A stretch of 64,000 bases of DNA, from NCBI GenBank assembly GCA_947650365.1, contig OX393552.1, forward strand, positions 16,516,775 to 16,580,774, read 5' to 3'. The stretch is from Chamaelirium japonicum. Taxonomy: Eukaryota; Streptophyta; Magnoliopsida; Liliales; Melanthiaceae. The notes under the pieces were generated by a model. It was not told the DNA's origin. It worked only from the letters and a program-made list of their open reading frames with translations, and searched no databases. The stretch's first letter is position 1, and each line of letters opens with the position of its first letter. Positions 12,929-24,918 of the stretch are shown one piece after another. Both the position numbers and the translations under genes were made by a program.

Positions 12929-13364
12929 GAGGTGGTGTCTGGTCTCCTTGGTTCTAGCTCTTGCACTAGCTCAGGCCACCGCCAGGGGCGGTCCGAGCCT
13001 CGTCAAGGAAAGCACCAAGAAACCAGCCGGCAGCGCCGCCGGCGTCAAGGACGAAAAGAACTTCGTCTATGGTGGGGTCGGCAGCTACGGCGCGATCGGC
13101 GGCGCCACTGTCCTCGGCTTTCCCGTCCTCGGCGGAGTGGTGGGTGGCGTCGGTGGGGTCGGCGGCGTGGCCGGGGTCGGGGGCCTCGGTGGAGTGGGGG
13201 GGCTTGGCGGCGTCGGCGGCGCCACCGGGCTCGGTGGTGTCGGCGGAGGAGTCGGAGGGGTGGGTGGAGCCGGAGGGTTGGGTGGCGTCGGTGCGCTCGG
13301 CGGCGTCGGAGGTGGCGCCGGTGGAGGCATCGGTGGTGGCGCTGGTGGTGGAGTGATACCTTGA
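12924..13364 (+). CDS. Small secreted glycine-rich protein (GRP)
   Basis: Single-exon frame of 146 residues. Residues 1-20 form a clear signal peptide: MARW, then a hydrophobic core LVSLVLALALAQATA, with likely cleavage after Ala-Thr-Ala. A short basic segment follows (about 21-45, with KESTKKPAG and VKDEKNF). The rest (about 50-145) is GG-X repeats in which X is mostly Val, Leu or Ala. This fits the plant cell-wall or apoplastic GRP class with a GGX domain. No RNA-binding, cysteine-rich or oleosin domain is present. GRPs of this type are thought to be structural or to bind wall receptors; the substrate here is unknown. It has a TATA-like box, a GA-rich leader, a 73-bp duplication in the 3' region and AATAAA at 13677. 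It stands alone, with transposons on both sides. The high GC of the repeat gives long proline-rich and other shadow frames that are not genes. Confidence 0.82.
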
Positions 13365-13521
13365 GTCGGCTGGTTGACACGTGGCTTAACATGTGCATGT
13401 GTCATGCATGCACGTTACGTGTGTTTGGTATGGTACTTTTTAGGGTTTAGGGTTTTGGCTAGCTTGGTAGTTCGATCATGGAGTTTGCGTGTAATAATAG
13501 TTTGTGTTGATGGTGGTTAAG

Positions 13522-13667
13522 TTCTTGTTGGGGGGGGCAGTTAATTTCTTGGTTCTGCTTAGCTTTAAATAGCTAGCTGTTAATGAATGTCATCTTCTTG
13601 TTGGGGGGGGCAGTTAATTTCTTGGTTCTGCTTAGCTTTAAATAGCTAGCTGTTAATGAATGTCATC
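13522..13667 (+). repeat. Perfect 73-bp tandem duplication downstream of the GRP gene
   Basis: 13522-13594 is repeated without a visible change at 13595-13667; each unit carries a run of eight G and TAGCTAGCTG. It lies in the likely 3' untranslated region, before the AATAAA signal. Perfect identity, including the G-run, implies a recent duplication, or possibly an assembly artefact. Confidence 0.92.
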
Positions 13668-13676
13668 TTCTACTCT

Positions 13677-13682
13677 AATAAA
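13677..13682 (+). terminator. Likely polyadenylation signal of the GRP gene
   Basis: AATAAA in CTCTAATAAATATATGG, 313 bp after the stop codon and directly after the tandem duplication. Plant signals are loose, so this is the best candidate rather than proof. Confidence 0.45.
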
Positions 13683-13689
13683 TATATGG

Positions 13690-14345
13690 GCTTTTTAGTT
13701 GTACTTGATTATACATATGGGCCGTAAATGGGCTGTACTTGGGCTTAACAAATGGCTGTGATAGATCTAGTGCCACATGGCCCACATCAGGGTGTTCCAC
13801 TGTTCCTAATCGATGTGCATATGGCCAATACTTATTGCTACTCGAGTACGAATCCTAAATAAGTTAGGCTGAGCCCGCAAATTCAGACATGGCTTGCCTG
13901 CCACAATATTAAGATCAAAACCCTATATATAGTCATGGATTAGGGTTTGGGTTAGCTGTTAAGCTCTTAGATACACTTTGTCGGTCCCCTTTCTAGCAAC
14001 TCGTGTTTTAGATGTGTACGTTCACTAGTTAACATGGTATCAGAGCAGGAGGTTTTGTGTTCGAACTGTAGAAGTACGTTCCTGAAGATCCAACATGTTA
14101 GGGGGTTAAGTCCTTCGATATATAGCGCTGGCTCGATCCCTCTCCCTAACCACATATGTCTTTAGATGAGTTGGTAAGTTAACATCGTATCAAAATTAAA
14201 CAGGAGTTTTTGTGTTTGTACTCCTGAAGTTTGCTCCTGAAGACTCCACGTACGTTCTCGATCGGGGTGTATACGCTAAGCCCTTTGATATACATTGTTG
14301 GCCCTGCCTCTCTCCATCGACCCGTCTTTAGATGAATTGGTAATT
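13690..14345 (+). repeat. LTR-end and primer-site remnant, duplicated in tandem
   Basis: A CTATATATAG box near 13923 and the sequence AACA followed by TGGTATCAGAGC (14035-14046) look like the end of a Copia-type LTR and its initiator-Met primer site. A diverged second unit begins near 14180 (TAACATCGTATCAAAATTAAA) and repeats the same order of motifs (TTTTTGTGTT, CTCCTGAAG, TTTGATATA, GTCTTTAGATGAATTGG). It is probably a relic of a small LTR element or a tandem copy of its leader. No coding sequence is seen. Confidence 0.5.
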
Positions 14346-14358
14346 AAACATAAAGTTA

Positions 14359-15171
14359 GAGCATCTCCAACCAAATCCCTATCTCACCTCCTATCACACG
14401 AGGCAGCCACTTTTTTTGTCCCTTTGCGGATAAAAGCAGCTCCAACCGACTCCTACTCAATGTTCTAAAAAGCGGCCCAGGCGGCCGCCTAGGCAGTACC
14501 TAGGCGCTATAGGTGGCCCCCACCGTCTCGCTTAGGTCCTAGGCGCTCTAGAAAAGTGGCCAAACTCCCAAGCGGAGCTAGACGGTCTAGGCGGGCTCAG
14601 ACTGGCCAAGCGGGCTGAGGCTGACCAAGCAAGATAGGCGGGCTAAGGCGGGCCAAGCGGACCATGTTTGCTTTTATTTTTGTTAATCACTCAATCTTGA
14701 ATTATGGTTATATACTTGTTCTTTAAAATAATGGTTTGGGATAATCTTGAACTTATATTAATTTTTAAACATATAAATATTATATAATATCAAAATAATA
14801 ATTAAAATAATTATAAAAAAAAAAAGGCAAAACGTCTAGGCGCCACCTAGGTCCTTGGGAGCCCCCCACCGCCCGATTAGTGCCTAACGCTTTTTAGAAC
14901 CTTGCTCTTACTGATCCTACGTAGTGGCAGGAGCCGGAATCTGCTCACAGCTATCGGGAGCCAAGGCAATCTCCGATCCCCTGAGGTTTTTAAAACCCTC
15001 TTTCAACCACGTGGTGTGATCTGGGAGCGATTGCCAACATGGTGTGATCTGGCTCTTCGGAGATAGGAGCCGGTTGAAGGGGTCTTCTTTCTCCACCAAC
15101 TCATACCTCAGGTGACACCTAGTAAAAAGATTAGGAATAAGATTTTGGATAGGAGTCGGTTGGAGATGCTC
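14359..15171. mobile_element. PIF/Harbinger-like MITE, interrupted by a second MITE
   Basis: The ends are inverted: GAGCATCTCCAACC at 14359 and GGTTGGAGATGCTC ending at 15171. They are flanked by a TTA trinucleotide on both sides (14356-14358 and 15172-15174), the target typical of PIF/Harbinger. Inside, CAGCTCCAACCGACTCCTA and TAGGAGTCGGTTGGAG extend the inverted symmetry. It is non-coding. A younger element occupies 14458-14904. Confidence 0.75.
14458..14904. mobile_element. Nested MITE with GTTCTAAAAAGCG ends
   Basis: Inverted ends CAATGTTCTAAAAAGCG and CGCTTTTTAGAACCTTG (16 of 17 bases). An 8-bp flanking repeat has one mismatch (CTCCTACT at 14450-14457, CTCTTACT at 14905-14912), which suggests hAT. 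The interior has CCTAGGCG-rich palindromic sequence and an AT-rich middle. It inserted into the PIF-like MITE around it. Confidence 0.7.
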
Positions 15172-15458
15172 TTAACATTTTGATAACTCTTGAGAATGAA
15201 AAGAGTTGATATGGATCCAAATCAAAGCCATCCTTAGATTTCTCTTTAAGTTCGAGATCGACAATTCCATCATCCCCTGGTCTTAAATGGTCAATGTAGG
15301 GTCCTCTGAAGGTCTTAAATGCTGAGTAGGGTGGCCAGAGCCTTATTAATCACAACCGTGAAGGATTGAATGGCTGATGTCCGATTGTAGGTCCCGAAGA
15401 ATCAGACATGACCCTTGAATGCCCTTTACTTCTATCTTTGAATCGATCATTTATATCA

Positions 15459-15862
15459 GGAGTAATGATATCTGAACAAACTGAGGGACAATCTGCTTAC
15501 AACTCCACGTGAAAGAGAGAGCTGGTATTTCCTGATTGGCGGAACGATGTGTTTTTGGATAAACCCTAAGGGGATGTCACGTGCGTGGGTGGTGGCTGAC
15601 GGCGGTGGCCGGCAGGTTGTGGGTGGCAACGGCTGGTGAGGCAGTGGACGATGGCAGGCGGTGGTCGGCAGGGTGGTGCCGGTGACGAACGGGGTGGAGG
15701 GCTGATGATAATAGTGGATGTTGATGGAAACGAGACAGCAACGGCCGATGGTGGTGACATTCCCTAGGGTTAATCTCATCTCATTGCCTATAGTCCCATC
15801 AGCACTTCTTTTCACCTGGAGTCAACAGATGGTCCCTCAGTTTGTTCATATAGCATTACTCC
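15459..15862. mobile_element. 404-bp MITE with 30-bp inverted ends
   Basis: The first 30 bp (GGAGTAATGATATCTGAACA onwards) match the complement of the last 30 bp at about 28 positions. ATCA lies on both sides (15455-15458, 15863-15866) and may be the target duplication. The interior is GC-rich and non-coding. The superfamily is uncertain. Confidence 0.7.
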
Positions 15863-15866
15863 ATCA

Positions 15867-16340
15867 GACACACTTTCATTGGACCATGTCAGCATGATAG
15901 ACTACCAACTCCATTTTGTTCGAATAATTGGATCTCTTCTATATTTGACACAAATAATGGACTATGATCATCTTTTGAAAATCGAAATAAGTGTTTGCCA
16001 CCTACACCACCCACTCCTTTCTCATAGGACCCCTTTTATTAGACATTGCTGCCACCTGCACCCCGGGGAGGGTGGCGGCGGGAGATGGTCGGCCGGGGGG
16101 GAGGGGGGGGGGGGGCGGCGGTGTAGTCAGCACAATGATTGGCTCTGATGCATGCATGGCAGCTAGCAGTAGTGGTTGTTGATTTTCGGATCGCCACTTG
16201 TTGCTCTCCAAATCGCCAGCGATCGATAATCGATAGAGGAGACGATCATCAGTGGAGAGCAATCGAACCCCGGCATTGCACCACCTTCTTGTTACACACC
16301 GCGCGCGTGGAAATAAGATTCACCATGGTGATAGGCCGGA
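15867..16340. other. No gene seen; contains a long G-run
   Basis: No supported coding sequence or element end. It holds a run of about 20 G broken by one A (16095-16115), which is a plausible G-quadruplex and also a region prone to sequencing error. Confidence 0.5.
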
Positions 16341-16959
16341 TTGCAATCACCTAGTAAAATCAATGAATCAAGAGCATCAGCAATTCCGGCCTTCGACGAC
16401 TATCTGAAAGACGAAGCCCCGGCGAAAATCAAGATCTTCTCTCTACTGGTGGCTAGGAATAAAATCCTCACCAAATCTAACCTCATGAAGAGGAACCATC
16501 CACAGGTGACTGAATCCCGATGCACATTCTGCAACTCGGAAGAGGAGACTGCTTCCCATCTCTTACTCGGGTGCCCTTTTGCTCGACAGGTGTGGTACCA
16601 TTTCGCGGTTAAGGGTGAGATTACTTCACATCCAAGGAGTTTGAAAGCTGTGTGGAGTACTTGGCGGAGGAGGCGAATCCCAAAAGCGATCCGGCCAACA
16701 TGGGACATTCTAGCGATGGCTATCATTTGGGTGCTCTGGCTTGAGAGGAACAATCGCATCTTCAACGGCAAAAGTACTAAGGCAAATCATCTTTGAAAAT
16801 CGGTGTCCTCAATCTTCAGAACTTGGATTATTCCATGGATTCCGAAATTCAGAATGGAGGCTACTACCTTTTGTAACAGGATTAGTTCTTGATTTAATAA
16901 TATAACTGGTTGGGAGCTGTCTAACCCTCCCTCCTTTTTCGAAGGGGTTCTAAAAAAAA
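16341..16959 (+). mobile_element. 5'-truncated LINE: zinc-binding RT tail and poly-A
   Basis: An open frame of about 150 residues (to 16796) is the reverse-transcriptase zinc-binding domain found at the 3' end of plant L1-type LINE ORF2. It shows the CTFC pair, then TASHLLLGCPFARQVWYHF, giving the usual Cys-x2-Cys ... His-x4-Cys order, followed by IWVLWLERNNRIFNGK. After the stop comes a short 3' region and an A-run (16951-16959). The upstream RT and endonuclease parts are missing, as expected for 5' truncation during target-primed reverse transcription. No target duplication was found. Confidence 0.85.
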
Positions 16960-18560
16960 ACGATAACATACAGTAAGAGAAAACGAAAGCACACCACAAG
17001 CACAAAACAACGATTTACATGAAAAATCCAAATCGAGAAAAATCTGAAGGCAACAACTATCAAATCTACTAAAAGCCAAGGAACCAAGGACGGTACAAGC
17101 AATCACTTACCAACAACTTCAAGATAGTGTTTCTCTTCCTCCCATAGAACCTCTCCCAAATTCACCGTGCCTCATTTGGCTCCCAAAACACCCTTATATA
17201 GTATAAGGTGCACTTACATAAGCTATAAGCCAAAGCCAATAGAAAACTGAATCCTAAAGTAGTCAAATCGATCGTTTGCCAAGAAATTCCAACCAGCAAT
17301 TGGTTTGGCCCAACCTAACATCACCAATGTGAGTAATCACATCCGATCGATCTGCCAAAGATCGGATCGATCTTTTAGAACGCCTGTTTTCTGTAAAACA
17401 AAATAGATTTGCTGATTTTCACCACCCGATTGATCCGACTGGATTTTTTCTTGATCTTCAAAATTAAGCAATTACTTAATAATTCTCCACCTTGGTAAAT
17501 TCCTCTATCAATCTAAAAATCATCTCCAATGCAATATAATGGTGCCACAGACTGCACCCTACAAACGCGCCATAGCGGCCTGATGGTGCCAGCACTTTGA
17601 TGGTGCAAACTTCTTCATGGCGTCTTGACCAAGTTCAAGCAATGCTTAAATTAATCACTATAATCGAAATCGTAAGCATGTCAACAACATTGTCCTGTGT
17701 ATAAATCTTCATTACAGAAAGAATTATATCCTTGATAATTTTCCGAATAAAATGATACTTGATATCAATGTGATTCGTCCGTGAATGATGAACATTGTCA
17801 TCATTCGCTAAATAGATAGCACTCTAGCTATTAGACTACATGATCATACTGGGTTGCGAAAGACCAAACTCACCAACAATGTCTTTGAACTATGTTGCTT
17901 CCTTAGCTGCTTCCGTGATGGACATGTACTCTGCCTCTATCATCGACAACACAACCGTTGCATGTAGAAAAGCATTCCAACTCGCCAAATCTCCTACTAG
18001 TTTAAAAAAAAAAACAAGTCATAGACTTCCGTACATCCCGGTCATCAGCATAATTAGTATCAACATACCCAATTGTATCTTTGACCGAATCACCGTCCTA
18101 CTGAAAACGAAGACTAATGTTCAATGTACCATGTATGAACCTCAATATCTACTTTACGGCCTACCAATGCTCCTTTCGTGGATCGTCAATGAATTGACTG
18201 ACTACAACGACCGCTTGGGCAATAAATGTACGAGTAAACACTGTTGCATATATCAAACTGTTGACTGCGAACACACGAGCCATTTACTCATGCCATAGTC
18301 GATGCTGAAAAACTGTGCCATCGAAAAGTCAGAAGTGCATGGGTAGCAAGAGGGATGCTAACTGGCTTAGCATTATTCATACCATATCCAGAAACCACAA
18401 TCTCCAGATATATCCTCTACGCAAGTGAACTGTTTCACACTTTCCATATCTGATAATCTCTATACTAAGTATTTTCTTTGAGCCACCTAAATCTTTCATG
18501 TCAAACTTATCACTCAACTGATACTTCAAGATATCAACCTTTTTATTGAAAAACGAGAAC
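16960..18560 (-). mobile_element. Ty1/Copia 3' fragment (RT, RNase H, part of LTR)
   Basis: Fossil on the minus strand. RT sequence (DKFDMKDLGGSKKIL) lies at about 18450-18540. RNase H follows (GYVDTNYADDRDVRKS, then IEAEYMSITEAAKEA, then HIDIKYHFI) down to about 17700. A purine-rich tract (AAGGTGGAGAAT, about 17486-17497) probably marks the start of the 3' LTR, which would run left to the LINE poly-A. The 5' portion is lost at the CA/TA microsatellite. It is broken in several places. Confidence 0.8.
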
Positions 18561-18567
18561 CCAATGG

Positions 18568-19745
<1,178 letters not shown>

Positions 19746-19951
19746 ACATTGTCTGAGTTAGATATGGTCACATAAGGATATTATAGTACAATGAGAGAAC
19801 TGCCAATTAGGACCACTTGGTTGTAGTTGATGTGGTCTTTAGCTTATAAAAAATTTGTTTACGAATATTGAATTAATAATTGAATAAATAGAATCTAAAT
19901 TGGTACATGATTAATCATGTGTTCTGTTTGACAGAGTTAGTAGTTGCCTTG
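19746..19951. other. Flank of the nested retroelement block, with target site
   Basis: About 200 bp of AT-rich sequence with no gene. CCTTG at 19947-19951 is repeated at 53103-53107 and is the target duplication of the outer chromovirus. Confidence 0.8.
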
Positions 19952-21337
19952 TGATGCAGCATGATCAGCATCATCAGATCATCGCCGCATCTTCGAGTTA
20001 TTGCCAGAGACCTTTATTTGCAGTCATTTTATTTTTATGCTTGAAGGACATTATCCGTTTGGGACTTGTTAGCCGTTATTTCAGTTTTTGGCCATTTTTT
20101 TATATTTTTAGCCTAATTTCAGCACCTAGTACTGTTTATGTTTTTGCCCAATTCATGGGGGATGTCCATGATCTCATCCGAGGGCTTTTCGGATTAAATC
20201 CGGGTCTTCTCGGGTGAGTTTCTGCATATTATTAATAAAATTCGGGGTGCGTGTGTTTGTGAGGTACCGACGGACAAGATTATATCTCGAAACCGACGGT
20301 TAGATGACAAAATAACTCAAATTAGATGACGTGGCACATATGGGCTTCAGTTAGGGATTAAATGGGCTTATCTTAAGCCCAATAGGGCTTCTATTGAGTG
20401 ACGCTCCCCTCTCTTTCCCTTTTCCCGTGAACAAGCCACCCGACCCCCCCGCCCTTGTCCGCGCGAAAGAAGCCACCCGACCTTCCTCTTCCGTCCCCTC
20501 TCTTCTCTCTCTCTTCTTCCCTTGTTTCTCTCTCTTTTCCTTGCCTTTCTTAGCCATTGCATCCACACCATCCACCTTTGATTCTTTTTAATCTTGGTCA
20601 TCCAAAAGAAAACCCTAGCCTACAAAAGATGAAGAAAGAAAAAAGAATTCAGTTTTGATCATTGCTGAAATTTGTGCCTCTTCGTGAGTGCTTCCGGGCA
20701 AGACGCGTGTCCCCGATCCTCGCCGCATCCGCGACTTCGCCTCACGAAGGCTTTGGTGTTGATTTTTCGAAGGTTCCGGCTTCTCCCGACGTCCGGCCTT
20801 GCTCCGTGTGCGGGATCATCGACGCATCCTCGCAATCGACCCACGGCGGGAAACCCCATGCAGTATCTATCTTTTATCTTATTTCCCCATTGCATCCGCA
20901 TCGTTTTTCTTTTGTTTTCATTGCCTCCACTCCGCATCGCAGCCGTCATCTCCCCTTTTCATCGCTAGTTGAAGCCATAACGCCAGCCTAGTCATTAGAT
21001 TTGTTATCTTTAGTCTGTCGGTTACCTTTGCAAACATATTTAGCCTATTTTAGTGAAAAATCTGATGCATGCCTATTGTTAAATTTACATATCTACTGCT
21101 GCGATTGAATCTATTATTTGCTGAAATCAATTTTCTGATAATATTGCGTCTTTATTTGTTTAAGTCTTACATCTGCTTTATGTTGATTGCATGGACTTTT
21201 AGTACTGCGTGAGATAATCTAAGTTGCTATCCTTTTGAGTTATATGTTGCTATATTGATCAATAAACCTTAGCTATTGACCAAAGAGAACCCTAAAAGGG
21301 TTTAGGATTGTAGTGTACCTTATCGGTGCCTGCATCA
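19952..21337 (+). repeat. 5' LTR of the chromovirus
   Basis: 1,386 bp starting TGATGCAGCATGATCAGC and ending TGCATCA, followed by the primer site. It aligns end to end with 51719-53102. Confidence 0.95.
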
Positions 21338-21340
21338 AGT

Positions 21341-21352
21341 TGGTATCAGAGC
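21341..21352 (+). other. Primer-binding site of the chromovirus
   Basis: TGGTATCAGAGC three bases after the 5' LTR, complementary to the 3' end of initiator methionine tRNA. Confidence 0.88.
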
Positions 21353-21507
21353 TCGAAAGAACCTGTTCGGGTTTCTTTTGAGTGCTGAATTTCAGCAAAC
21401 CCTCATCTTCTTATTTGCTGATTTTGCATAGGGCATAATCTTGCGTGCTTGAAATTGCATCTAGCGTTAGGATTGCATTGTGTGAAACATCTGCATATCT
21501 CATACCC

Positions 21508-22417
21508 ATGGCTGATCGTACTCATCTGCACCGGGATGCCCGGAATCGGGGACGTTTTCCCCGAGGACCACAACCTCGTGGTGCTTGGCAAGAAGTGACC
21601 CAAAATACTTTGGATCGACATGCAACCTTGTTGCAAGAGATCACAGACAGGCTAGGATTACTGTTACAAGATAGAGGCGTCAACCCTCATACCCGACCGG
21701 TCGAAGAAGACTCGAGAGGGGCAGAAGCCAATCCACATGCCGAGGGTCATAGGGTCGAAGAGCAAGATCGAAACCAGGGCTTAAATCGAAATCCGATTCC
21801 AAACCCACCTCAGAACCAGAACCAAGCCCTACCTCAGAATCACAACCGATACTAGCCGCAAGAGCGAAATCGAGCTGACTATCTTGAGTCGCCCCCTGAG
21901 TCTGAAGCTGAGTTGGACGAGTCCGACGTAGACTTCGAACGAGAGTACGTTCAGTTCGGTCGTCCCAAAAACCCTAGAGAGCAGCATACGCGTGATCAGC
22001 ACAGTATGGAAGAGCGCCTTGTGCGAGCCCTTGAGAGATCCCAAGGTTATGGAGTCCGAGATGACATCGATGACTTTAGGGGAAGCCATGATGCTAACGC
22101 ATTCCTCGACTGGATAGAAAGCGTCGAGCACTTCTTTGAATGGAAAGATCTCCCTGACGATCGAAAGGTCAAACTCGTGGCAACTAAATGAAAGGAGCCG
22201 CTTTGGTTTGGTGGCGAGAGTTGCAAACAAGTCGTCTTAGGAAAGGGAAGCCAAAGGTCGCAACGTGGGCCAAAATACGTGATAAGATGCGACTAAAATA
22301 CCTTCCTCCTGACTACTGTACCTCTCTGTACCAGAGGTTGCTTAGTCTGAAACAAGACAATCGAAGCGTACAGGAGTACACTGAAGAGTTTGACATCCTG
22401 ACCATTCGCAACGCCAT
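21508..22417 (+). pseudogene. Chromovirus gag, part before the insertion
   Basis: Starts MADRTHLHRDARNRGRF. The capsid-like region (FRGSHDANAFLDWIESVEHF, then GAALVWWRELQ, then QEYTEEFDIL) is the Retrotrans_gag domain of plant chromoviruses. The Tat insertion follows GCCAT at 22413-22417; gag sequence resumes at 47609. Fossil with a few breaks. Confidence 0.9.
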
Positions 22418-23222
22418 TGTGGGGGAAAATCTTCGTGCCGACCCGAAGATTCTCGCAGCACCAGTCAATTGAAGTCGAAGTTGATGTCGAAGATCGTTGA
22501 TCGATCTGTTGATTGAAGTCGAAGCCTTTTGATATGCAAACAGAGGAATGCAATCAGAGAAATTGTGACACGAGATGTGATCTCGGAGTTCAGCCGAAGC
22601 CTACGTCTCCGTGCTATAGGGAGCAACCCGAATTCACTAACACTTCTGTTGAAGTGACCTCGATAGGCCGAGTGTCACTGGAGATCTTCTAATCCCTTCG
22701 AAAGAGAAAAGAAGATCAACGAGAGATGGTAGATCGGAGTTAGAAAATCCCAGAGCTCTGGTTCTGGAAGTCAGATCTCAGAGTGGAAATCAGAATTCAG
22801 GATTTTAGTTTTTCGATCCTTTTACATTCGAAGGCACTGCTATTTATAGGATTCTCTGTTGGGGAATTCCGAGGTAAATGGCGGTTTCTGCTGCTGTATC
22901 TGGGGATCCTCCAGGCAGGACCGGTGGGTCCTGTGGTAGTCCTCGTGGGCCCACCAGGCAGGGCCGGTGGGTCCCGTGGTAATCCTCGTGGGCCCACCAG
23001 GCAGGGCCGGTGGGTCCCGTGGTAGTCCTCGTGGGCCCACCAGGCAGGGCCGGTGGGTCCCATGGTAATCCTCGTGGGCCCACCAGGCAGGGCCGGTGGG
23101 TCCCGTGGTAGTCCTCGTGGGCCCACCAGGCAGGGCCGGTGGGTCCCGTGGTAGTCCTCGTGGGCCCACCAAGCAGGACCGGTGGGTCCCGTGGTGGATA
23201 CATGCCAAAATTTGCACCCACA
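22418..23222 (-). repeat. 3' LTR of Tat copy A, with 43-bp internal repeats
   Basis: 805 bp, TGTGGG...CCCACA. About 22913-23215 is seven tandem units of 43 bp built on GGGCCCACCAGGCAGGGCCG. A TATA box (CCTATAAATAGC on the minus strand, about 22847-22858) gives the direction of transcription. The several long frames across the 43-bp array are repeat shadows. Confidence 0.95.
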
Positions 23223-23344
23223 GTTACCCCCTCCAAGTTAGCTAGAGTGCATTCTGGCTGGCTTGGACTTGGTGCAAAAAATAGCAACTTCCTGTTTTGA
23301 AAAACGGACATGAAGAAACTTATCGCATGTTAGAAAAAAAAAAG

Positions 23345-24475
23345 GGACCGATCGGTCAAATTTTGACCGATCGGTCAAATTTTGACCGATCGGTCAAAAT
23401 TCAACCGGTCAAGAATCGGGTGATCGGTCAAAAAACAGGGTTTTTTGACCGATCCAGTAGTAAATTTGACCGATCAGCTGAAATTTGACCGATCGGTTAA
23501 ATTTTGACCGATCGGTCATTTTTGATCGATCGGTCAAATTTTGACCGATCGGGCAAAATTCAACCGGTCAAGAATCGGGTGATCGGTCAAAAAACACGGT
23601 TTTTTGACCGATCCAGTAGAAATTTGATCGATCAGATAACTTTCGCCGATCGGACATGTTTGTCCGATCGGTGAAAAAATATCCGGTCAAGGTTCGAGTG
23701 ATCGGCAAAAAACCTTAGTTTTTTGCCAGATCCAGTAGAAATTTGACCGATCAGATAACTTTCGCCGATCGGACATGTTTGTCCGATCGGTGAAGAAATA
23801 TCCGGTCAAGGTTCGATTGATCGGCAAAAAACCTAGATTTTTTGCCAGATCCAGTAGAAATTTGACCGATTAGATAACTTTCGCCGATCGGACATGTTTG
23901 TCCGATCGGTGAAAAAATATCCGGTCAAGGTTCGAGTGATCGGCAAAAAACCTTGGTTTTTTGCCAGATCCAGTAGAAATTTGACCGATCAAATAACTTT
24001 CGCCGATCGGACATGTTTGTCCGATCGGTGAAAAAATATCCGGTCAAGGTTCGAGTGATCGGCAAAAAACCTTGGTTTTTTGCCAGATCCAGTAGAAATT
24101 TGACCGATCAAATAACTTTCGCCGATCGGACATGTTTGTCCGATCGGTGAAAAAATATCCGGTCAAGGTTCGAGTGATCGGCAAAAAACCTTGGTTTTTT
24201 GCCAGATCAAGTAGAAATTTGACCGATCAGATAACTTTCGCTGATCGGACATGTTTGTCCGATCGGTGAAAAAATATCCGGTCAAGGTTCGAGCGATCGG
24301 CAAAAAACCTTGGTTTTTTGCCAGATCCAGTAGAAATTTGACCGATCAAATAACTTTCGCCGATCGGACATGTTTGTCCGATCGGTAAAAAAATATCCGG
24401 TCAAGGTTCGAGTGATCGGCAAAAAACCTTGGTTTTTTGCCAGATCCAGTAGAAATTTGACCGATCAAAGTAAAG
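23345..24475. repeat. Palindromic tandem array of Tat copy A
   Basis: Two zones. 23345-23640 has scattered copies of the 18-bp palindrome TTTGACCGATCGGTCAAA. From about 23641 come seven units of exactly 119 bp, each holding CCGATCGGACA-tgtt-TGTCCGATCGG (a perfect 11-bp hairpin) and a second hairpin around CAAAAAACC/GGTTTTTTG. The array sits between the 3' LTR and the start of the antisense ORF. Tandem arrays in the 3' region are a known trait of Tat/Ogre elements and can seed satellite DNA. Confidence 0.93.
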
Positions 24476-24918
24476 TTTTGAACCTGCCCTTCAGAAAAGG
24501 TTTACTGCTTTGTTCTCCGATATTTTGGCAGAGTTTTGAACATTGATGGAGCTTGATTCTTCTTGTTTTGAATCCTTGGTTGGCTTGATGGTTGCTTTGA
24601 ACCGGCGGTCCGGTTTACCCAGACCGGTGGCTTGCTTGGACCGTTGGTTCATGTGGACCGGTAGGTCCGACGTTTCGCCTGGTTGCGACTGTTCGCCTGG
24701 TTTTGTGCTTGCTACGGATGGATGCCACGTGTACCTACAAAAACACACGATTTGATATGGTGAAGACACGTGTCTTCTCGATTTGCGCACCTGTTTTACC
24801 CTGGGTACAAAAGTTTTCACCGGCTGTCATTTCGCCTCACGCTTCCAAAATTTTTCGAAGTCCAGACCCTTGTTCTCTTGATTTCTGCTCTTGTTCTTGT
24901 TCTCGTTCGATCGGTCCA

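Noticed and set aside
13085-13405. Proline-rich frame on the minus strand
   Set aside because: It is the complement of the GG-X repeat of the GRP gene; codon use and the signal peptide support the plus-strand gene.
14035-14046. Possible tRNA gene
   Set aside because: TGGTATCAGAGC matches only the complement of a tRNA 3' end; no cloverleaf is possible, and it is a primer-binding motif, as at 6079 and 21341.
22797-23311. Long collagen-like frames in the LTR
   Set aside because: The 43-bp unit is open in several frames at once, so these are shadows of the LTR minisatellite; the same occurs at 34530-34903 and 47183-47687.
23641-24475. CRISPR-like regular repeats
   Set aside because: Units are contiguous 119-bp tandem repeats with no unique spacers, inside a plant retrotransposon and without cas genes.
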